Part shown: positions 53,900 through 58,774 of the stretch, piece by piece
How positions within the stretch are numbered: the stretch's first letter is position 1
How the letters are laid out: the number at the start of each line of letters is the position of its first letter
Source of the DNA: Fidelibacterota bacterium
GTDB taxonomy: Bacteria > Fidelibacterota > Marinisomatia > SCGC-AAA003-L08 > TS1B11
DNA length: 58,774 nt
Assembly (NCBI GenBank): GCA_020354025.1
Contig: CP070638.1
Coordinates: 3,071,110 to 3,129,883 of the forward strand
Reading direction: 5' to 3'
Translations under genes and position numbers: made by a program
Notes under the pieces: model-generated
What the model was told of the DNA's origin: nothing
Seen by the model: the letters and a program-made list of their open reading frames with translations, nothing else
Database searches by the model: none

Positions 53900-55450
53900 A
53901 TGAAACGTCAGTCTCATAAAACGCTCGCCTACTTCAATTATCTTTTCCTTTTCGTTATTTCCCTGATTCTTGGTGGCTGTGAAACGGATATTTACGATCC
54001 AGTGAACACACCCGAGGAAAAGAGTCGCTACGCGGGCAACGAGATGGCTTTTGCTGATTTTTCTGGGGGTAGTGGTGCATCTGGGTGCAGCGATTGCTAC
54101 CCCGGCACCGAAAAGTTCGGCGAACTTACATACAATGGCTTTGTCTATACCACCGAAGACAATCTCTCCACATTCGGTATTGACGTTGATGCCGGTTCGT
54201 ACACGTTTGGCCGGAAAAAGATTAACGAGGGTCACCTGCCACCAAAAGAGTCCGTGCGAATTGAGGAGTACATTAATTATTTCCGGCAGGACTATGATCC
54301 ACCGATCGATGTGCCATTTTCAGTCATGGTTGATGGTGCGCCTTCACCATTTCGTGGAGACAGTCTGCATGTTCTTCGGATCGGCATTCAGGGTAAAGAA
54401 CTTACAGGCAGTGAGCGAAAATCGTGGAATCTGACATTCCTGATCGATATATCGGGTTCGATGACCACGAGGTTGGACCTGGTCAAGCAAAGTCTTTATA
54501 TCCTGGTGGACAATATGCAGGATGGGGATAAGATCTCGATCTGTACCTACGCGGGGAGTGTGGGCACCGTGCTTACTCCCACGACGTTGGCGGAGAATGA
54601 CAAGGAAGGTATTAAAGGGATCATTTCCGACCTGGTAGCCGGCGGCAGTACGGCCATGGCCTCGGGAATTCAAAACGCGTACGATGTGAATACGTCCGGC
54701 TTGATAGATGGTGGAGTGAATCGCGTCGTAGTCTGCTCCGATGGTGATGCCAATGTCGGTCCAACCAGCCACGAGGATATTCTGGAGTTGATCTCGTCTT
54801 ACGTGGAAAACGGCGTCACCCTCTCCACGCTGGGTTTTGGTCAAGGAAATTACAATGACAACATGATGGAACAACTCGCAGATCGCGGCAACGGCAACTA
54901 CTATTACATCGATTCCTTGGCGGAAGCTGAAAGGCTCTTTGAGGAGGAATTGGTCGCCATGATGGAAGTGATTGCCAAGGATGTGAAGATTCAGGTCGAA
55001 TTTGATCTACGTGAAGTAGTCCGCTATCGCCTCATCGGATATGAAAATCGCGACATTGCCGACGAAGATTTCGATGATGAAACCATAGACGCGGGTGAAA
55101 TCGGAGCCGGGCACCGCGTAACGGCCCTCTATGAGGTCGAGCTATCGGGAAACGGGATCGGGAATCTGGTGACTGTTCACCTGCGGTACAAGCTCCCTAA
55201 CGGAGCGGCCGATATTCCTCTGGAGGTGCCTATTACCGTAGATGCCCTGGCCGACACTTTTACCGAAGGCAGCGAGCGTTTTCAGTTCACCGTGGGCGTC
55301 GCCGAATTCGCCGAAATCCTACGTGAGAGTCCTTACGTCAACACCTTGCTCGAAGATGTAGAAAGTATCGTCGCGGAAGCCGTAGCGGGCGGTGATGATC
55401 GGGATGTAGAATTTCTGGAGCTGGTCAGAAAGGCACAGACAATCGATTAA
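53900..55450 (+). CDS. vWA-domain lipoprotein (YfbK-like)
   Basis: The protein has 516 residues. A lipoprotein signal ends LGGC (Cys27), followed by a Gly/Ser-rich linker. The vWFA N-terminal domain is recognised from NLSTFGIDVDAGSYTF and the RIEEYINYF segment. The vWA domain has the MIDAS DISGSM (Asp183 start) with later Thr and Asp elements (GGSTAM, CSDGDAN). A DUF3520-like C-terminal beta domain follows. vWA proteins of this kind bind ligands through a metal and are of unclear function in bacteria. GAGGAGGAAT precedes the ATG. It is the first gene of the operon downstream of the candidate sigma-54 promoter. Confidence 0.92.
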   Translation: MKRQSHKTLAYFNYLFLFVISLILGGCETDIYDPVNTPEEKSRYAGNEMAFADFSGGSGASGCSDCYPGTEKFGELTYNGFVYTTEDNLSTFGIDVDAGSYTFGRKKINEGHLPPKESVRIEEYINYFRQDYDPPIDVPFSVMVDGAPSPFRGDSLHVLRIGIQGKELTGSERKSWNLTFLIDISGSMTTRLDLVKQSLYILVDNMQDGDKISICTYAGSVGTVLTPTTLAENDKEGIKGIISDLVAGGSTAMASGIQNAYDVNTSGLIDGGVNRVVVCSDGDANVGPTSHEDILELISSYVENGVTLSTLGFGQGNYNDNMMEQLADRGNGNYYYIDSLAEAERLFEEELVAMMEVIAKDVKIQVEFDLREVVRYRLIGYENRDIADEDFDDETIDAGEIGAGHRVTALYEVELSGNGIGNLVTVHLRYKLPNGAADIPLEVPITVDALADTFTEGSERFQFTVGVAEFAEILRESPYVNTLLEDVESIVAEAVAGGDDRDVEFLELVRKAQTID

Positions 55451-55495
55451 GATGCATATAAAACTACCGCAATAAATACGAAAGGAAGTGACCTC

Positions 55496-56773
55496 ATGAA
55501 CAGAAATATTTCCGCTCTTTTTCTACCCATATCGTTGGCGGGCCTGGTGCTCATGCACTGCTCTAATCCCTCGGAGCCGGATGACGTCAATTATAGTGCC
55601 CTACCCCGGCAGCTGACCCCTGAGGAAATCGAGCTGGCGGCCTCGGCTGACCGCTTCGGGCTAAAGCTGTTCCGGGAGGTGGTGCAGCAAGACGCCGACA
55701 AGAACATCTTCGTTTCACCCCTGAGCGTTTCGATGGCCCTGGGGATGACGGCCAACGGTGCCGCCGATTCCACCCTGGCGGCCATGCGAACCACACTGGA
55801 GCTAGCGGACCTGGATGAGGGAGAGAGCAACGTAGCCTACCAGAGTCTGATCGAGCTCCTGACGGGAGCCGATCCCAAGGTGCAGTTCGACATCGCCAAC
55901 TCCATCTGGTATCGGAATATATGGACCTTTAACAACGACTTCCTGCAGCGCTGCCAGGACTACTTCGAAGCAGTGGTGCAGGGGCTGGACTTCAGCGATC
56001 CTGGAGCAGCGGATGTGATTAACGCCTGGGTGAAGGAGAATACACAGGGGAAAATTGAGGAGATTGTGGGCAAGCCCATCGATCCGCTGACCGCGATGTT
56101 CCTTATCAACGCCCTTTACTTCAACGGCACCTGGACCTATGAGTTTGATCCAGTGGATACCGAAGACGATGAGTTCACGCGGATGGATGGATCTAAAGTG
56201 GCGTGCAGGATGATGAGCCAGGAGGCGGACTTGCTTTACCTGGAAACAGGCCAGTTTCAGGCCGTGGACCTGCCTTACGGCGATGGCCTGTTTTCCATGA
56301 CGGTCCTTCTCCCCAAGCCTGAAGTCAACTTAGACGATCTCGTCGCTGACTTAACCCCGGAAAACTGGAGCTTGTGGATCAGCGGGCTGGATTCTCACGC
56401 GGTACAGCTCGAGCTGCCTAAAATCAAGTTATCCTACGATCTCACGATGAATGATGTGCTCATGGCGCTGGGGATGGGTGTTGCCTTTGATCCGGGGCAG
56501 GCCGACTTCACCCGGATGCTGGTTGAAGGGGAGGAGTATCCGGGCAACCTGTATATCTATCAGGTCAAGCACAAGACCTTTGTGCAGGTGGATGAAGAAG
56601 GCACCGAGGCAGCGGCGGTCACAATGGTTGAGATTGGCTTCACCTCCATTGGCCCCAATAGCATTGTTATGCGGGTAGACCGCCCCTTCATCTTCGTCAT
56701 CCGGGAGCGCACCTCGGGAACGCTGCTGTTCATGGGCAAGATCGTCGAGCCGGTGTGGGAAGAGACCAGCTAA
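55496..56773 (+). CDS. Serpin-family protease inhibitor, lipoprotein
   Basis: The protein has 425 residues. The signal ends at Cys22 (LMHC), so the inhibitor is membrane-anchored. The serpin core is complete: NIFVSPLSVSMALGM near the start, the breach and shutter segments (LINALYFNGTW) and the terminal DRPFIFVI strand. The reactive loop has an inhibitory-type hinge, GTEAAAVT starting at Gly369 (P15). Counting from the family register puts P1-P1' at Thr383-Ser384 with Phe at P2, suggesting an elastase-like or similar target. It lies 45 bp after the vWA gene, so it is probably co-expressed with it. Target protease unknown. Confidence 0.95.
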   Translation: MNRNISALFLPISLAGLVLMHCSNPSEPDDVNYSALPRQLTPEEIELAASADRFGLKLFREVVQQDADKNIFVSPLSVSMALGMTANGAADSTLAAMRTTLELADLDEGESNVAYQSLIELLTGADPKVQFDIANSIWYRNIWTFNNDFLQRCQDYFEAVVQGLDFSDPGAADVINAWVKENTQGKIEEIVGKPIDPLTAMFLINALYFNGTWTYEFDPVDTEDDEFTRMDGSKVACRMMSQEADLLYLETGQFQAVDLPYGDGLFSMTVLLPKPEVNLDDLVADLTPENWSLWISGLDSHAVQLELPKIKLSYDLTMNDVLMALGMGVAFDPGQADFTRMLVEGEEYPGNLYIYQVKHKTFVQVDEEGTEAAAVTMVEIGFTSIGPNSIVMRVDRPFIFVIRERTSGTLLFMGKIVEPVWEETS

Positions 56774-56787
56774 GCTTTTTGGGGGTG

Positions 56788-56805
56788 TGCGCTATCTGAA
56801 GCGCA
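56788..56805 (+). other. Short hairpin in serpin-Big_5 spacer
   Basis: TGCGCT/AGCGCA forms a perfect 6-bp stem with a 6-base loop, 14 bases after the serpin stop. No T-run follows, so termination is unlikely; it may stabilise the upstream message. Confidence 0.3.
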
Positions 56806-56894
56806 GTGAACACATACAACCATCGGGAGTAGTATAGTCGAACCGGGGCGGGATGTATCCGGTCTGCTGATCGGCAAGATCGAGGAGGTACTTC

Positions 56895-58310
56895 ATGCAA
56901 GGACCAGGATTTAAACTCATCGGCATCGTTTTCCTAGTTGCTCTGACTCTGACATGTGAGAAAAACATCTACGAAGGGACTAATTTCGAAGGGGATCCCC
57001 TTTCAAATGATCTTTTCCACGGGGATATCGTTGGCACCGTCAAACAGAGCGACAGTGAAGCAAAGGTCTTGGCCAGCCAAATCGCGCCGGTTGACTCAGC
57101 CATAATTGATCCGGTAACCGGCAATTTCGAAATGTATGACCTTCGCATAGGTAACTACGACCTGAGTATCCAGGCAGATAACTATCGCACGTATGTGCAC
57201 AAGAATGTTATGGTTCAGGCGGGCGGCGTCACCTATATGGGCGAGATCGACCTTTCCACGGTGCCCGACCTGGTCGCAGAGCACTATCCCGAGGACATGG
57301 ACGAGATGGTCTACTCGAGCCGGTGGCAGCGGATCAATGTCTCTATACTCTTCACGAGAGAGATGGATCGCGAGAGCGTCGAAGCGGCCTTATCCACCGA
57401 TCCCCCCACCGAAGGGATTTTTTACTGGGGCCAGTATACCCAGGCTCCGGGGCCTAGGTATTATTATGATTACGCTCTAGCTGATTATCAGCAACGTGCG
57501 GCGTTTACCGCAGGGGCCACCATCACCACCTACAGCAAGATAAGCAGCGTGACCTATCAGATAGCCCAGAAGGACTCCTATTCCGATACGACCTACTATG
57601 TCACCTTGAGCACCGAGGCGATGGATACCTCAGGCACTCACCTCCGCTTCCCGCTGGAATTATCCTTCAGCACCGTCCAGTCGTCCATCAGCTATGCAGG
57701 CATCCAGACAAATCCTTTCCATGGCGACGTGGATGTCAGTCCGATGACCAATTCCATTAACGTCACCTTTCCCCGGCGTATGGATGCCCCAACCACCGAA
57801 GCAGTCGTGACTGTAATACCACCGCAACAGTTTTTCTTCCTGTGGCCGGAAAAGAATGTTCTTAAGATTTACACCGGAGAGCCGCTTTATACCGATACCG
57901 CTTACGAGATTACCATCGATGCTACTGCGGAAGACCTCGACGGAGTGCCGCTGGGTGATGATTTCACCTTCTCTTTCAGTACAGCTCCGGTCATGGTTAC
58001 TAGCACATCGCCGCATAATGCCGAGGTATATGTAAGCCCCAGCTCTGTCATTACACTGTGGTTTAATACCTTTATGCTGAAGTCGAGCGTTGAGAGCGCC
58101 TTGTCCTTCAGTCCAGGCGTTCCCGGGTATCTGAGGTGGGGCACCGAGCATCATAGCGACGAGAAAGACGCCCTAACCTTCTGGCCATCAAGCGATCTTC
58201 AGGTCAATACCAGGTATACTGTAACTCTTGGCACTCAGGCGAAAGACTATCATGGAACCAGCCTGAAGGAACCTTACAGCTTCACTTTTGTGACCAGGCC
58301 TGAACTATAG
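56895..58310 (+). CDS. Lipoprotein with carboxypeptidase-regulatory-like and Big_5 Ig-like domains
   Basis: The protein has 471 residues. The signal ends LTLTC (Cys21). Residues about 40-115 form a small beta-sandwich of the carboxypeptidase-regulatory type (GNFEMYDLRIGNYDLSI). Three Big_5-like domains follow, recognised from the MDRESVEAAL, RRMDAPTTEAVV and MLKSSVESAL elements, each followed by a terminal FSFST- or FTFVT-type strand. Such proteins are often surface or periplasmic binding scaffolds. GAGGAGG precedes the ATG. It lies 121 bp after the serpin gene and 39 bp before the outer membrane protein gene. Confidence 0.85.
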   Translation: MQGPGFKLIGIVFLVALTLTCEKNIYEGTNFEGDPLSNDLFHGDIVGTVKQSDSEAKVLASQIAPVDSAIIDPVTGNFEMYDLRIGNYDLSIQADNYRTYVHKNVMVQAGGVTYMGEIDLSTVPDLVAEHYPEDMDEMVYSSRWQRINVSILFTREMDRESVEAALSTDPPTEGIFYWGQYTQAPGPRYYYDYALADYQQRAAFTAGATITTYSKISSVTYQIAQKDSYSDTTYYVTLSTEAMDTSGTHLRFPLELSFSTVQSSISYAGIQTNPFHGDVDVSPMTNSINVTFPRRMDAPTTEAVVTVIPPQQFFFLWPEKNVLKIYTGEPLYTDTAYEITIDATAEDLDGVPLGDDFTFSFSTAPVMVTSTSPHNAEVYVSPSSVITLWFNTFMLKSSVESALSFSPGVPGYLRWGTEHHSDEKDALTFWPSSDLQVNTRYTVTLGTQAKDYHGTSLKEPYSFTFVTRPEL

Positions 58311-58349
58311 TCATGTTTCCGGTAAAAGTATCGCAAAGGAGTCGCAATC

Positions 58350-58774
58350 ATGAAACTCACGAAGTATATAGTATTTATTCCCGTCGTTCTGGCAATGACC
58401 ACCCTATTACCACACCGCGCTAGCGCGACCGATACGCGTGTGGAAACCCTGGGGGCCTCCGGCCTGTTCCTGGAAGACGAAAACAACATCTGGTACTTCC
58501 CAGCAGCGTTACTCCGATATCCCGATCTGATGGTGTTCAGTTTTGGAGGCAGGGTGAACACCCTTACACCCTACTCGGATCTGTATTCGGTCGGGACCCT
58601 CACGTTGCCGCGTCGCATGGCCCTGGGTATAGCGTTCGGTTCGGGGAAAAACACGGTGACCTATGCCCCGCTGGTAGCCCAGGAACGGCTGCACCTTTTC
58701 TGGGGGGTTAATATGGGAAGCCAAAAGCTCGGAGTGCGCTTCAGTCGATTCAGCGCCATGAGTGATGCCATCCC
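58350..58774 (+). CDS. Outer membrane beta-barrel protein, N-terminal part (cut by window edge)
   Basis: The frame is open from the ATG at 58350 to the right edge (about 141 codons), with AAAGGAG upstream. A signal peptide is predicted (to about residue 26, RASA/T). The mature start RVETLGASGLFLEDENNIWYFPA and later GGRVNTLTPYSDLYS resemble a family of outer membrane proteins seen in Marinimicrobia and KSB1-type genomes. It is the fourth gene of the vWA-serpin operon. The C-terminus is missing, so a barrel is inferred from pattern only. Confidence 0.75.
   Translation, partial: MKLTKYIVFIPVVLAMTTLLPHRASATDTRVETLGASGLFLEDENNIWYFPAALLRYPDLMVFSFGGRVNTLTPYSDLYSVGTLTLPRRMALGIAFGSGKNTVTYAPLVAQERLHLFWGVNMGSQKLGVRFSRFSAMSDAI

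Overview
The window looks like a chromosomal segment of an uncultured Gram-negative bacterium of the FCB or candidate-phylum type (Marinimicrobia, KSB1 or Latescibacteria-like). This is inferred from gene content only. The evidence is many lipoprotein signal peptides, Tat-exported oxidoreductases and hydrolases, HEAT/DUF1080, DUF4091 and Gfo/Idh/MocA genes, RND and TolC-type export genes, Big_5-type outer-membrane-associated proteins, and no phage, IS, tRNA or rRNA genes. GC content looks uneven by eye: high in the first 12 kb, lower in the ABC transporter block (32-38 kb) and the two-component block (48.7-53.6 kb).

Layout. 1-2421 (-): a repeat-built secreted lipoprotein that continues off the left edge. 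2547-7212 (-): a Tat-exported Gfo/Idh/MocA oxidoreductase followed by a HEAT-repeat lipoprotein carrying two DUF1080 domains. 7457-12259 (-): a DUF885-like metallopeptidase lipoprotein, a membrane TolB/TPR protein and a Tat-exported polysaccharide-deacetylase-like protein. 12435-20940 (+): TetR, a TolC-like channel and two tandem RND pumps with no adaptor gene. 21467-23563 (+): an HD-GYP protein with an expanded 33-residue repeat linker. 23861-24907 (+): a Tat-exported nitrilase. 25076-31742 (-): DUF4091, GH9 and GH38-like glycan-active proteins. 32137-37626 (-): a complete sugar ABC importer with two different ATPases. 38174-43482 (+), divergent from the importer: Zn-dehydrogenase, Fe-dehydrogenase, a double-Rossmann dehydrogenase and a PfkB kinase. 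43581-48297 (-): B12/radical SAM protein, metallo-beta-lactamase-fold lipoprotein, GH3 glucosidase. 48730-53558 (+): histidine kinase, NtrC-type regulator, coiled-coil secreted protein and a predicted beta-barrel. 53900-58774 (+): vWA lipoprotein, serpin lipoprotein, Big_5 lipoprotein and the start of an outer membrane protein.

How the genes may work together. The 25-48 kb region reads as a glycan and sugar or polyol utilisation zone: secreted hydrolases, an importer, and cytoplasmic oxidation and phosphorylation enzymes. The most interesting candidate system is 48.7-58.8 kb. The sigma-54-dependent response regulator gene is followed by an intergenic region with two palindromes of the same core spaced 20 bp apart, and then a good -24/-12 element placed 94 bp upstream of the vWA start codon. 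This is the classic layout of an NtrC-type enhancer and sigma-54 promoter. It suggests that the two-component system drives a cell-envelope operon containing a vWA protein and a protease-inhibiting serpin.
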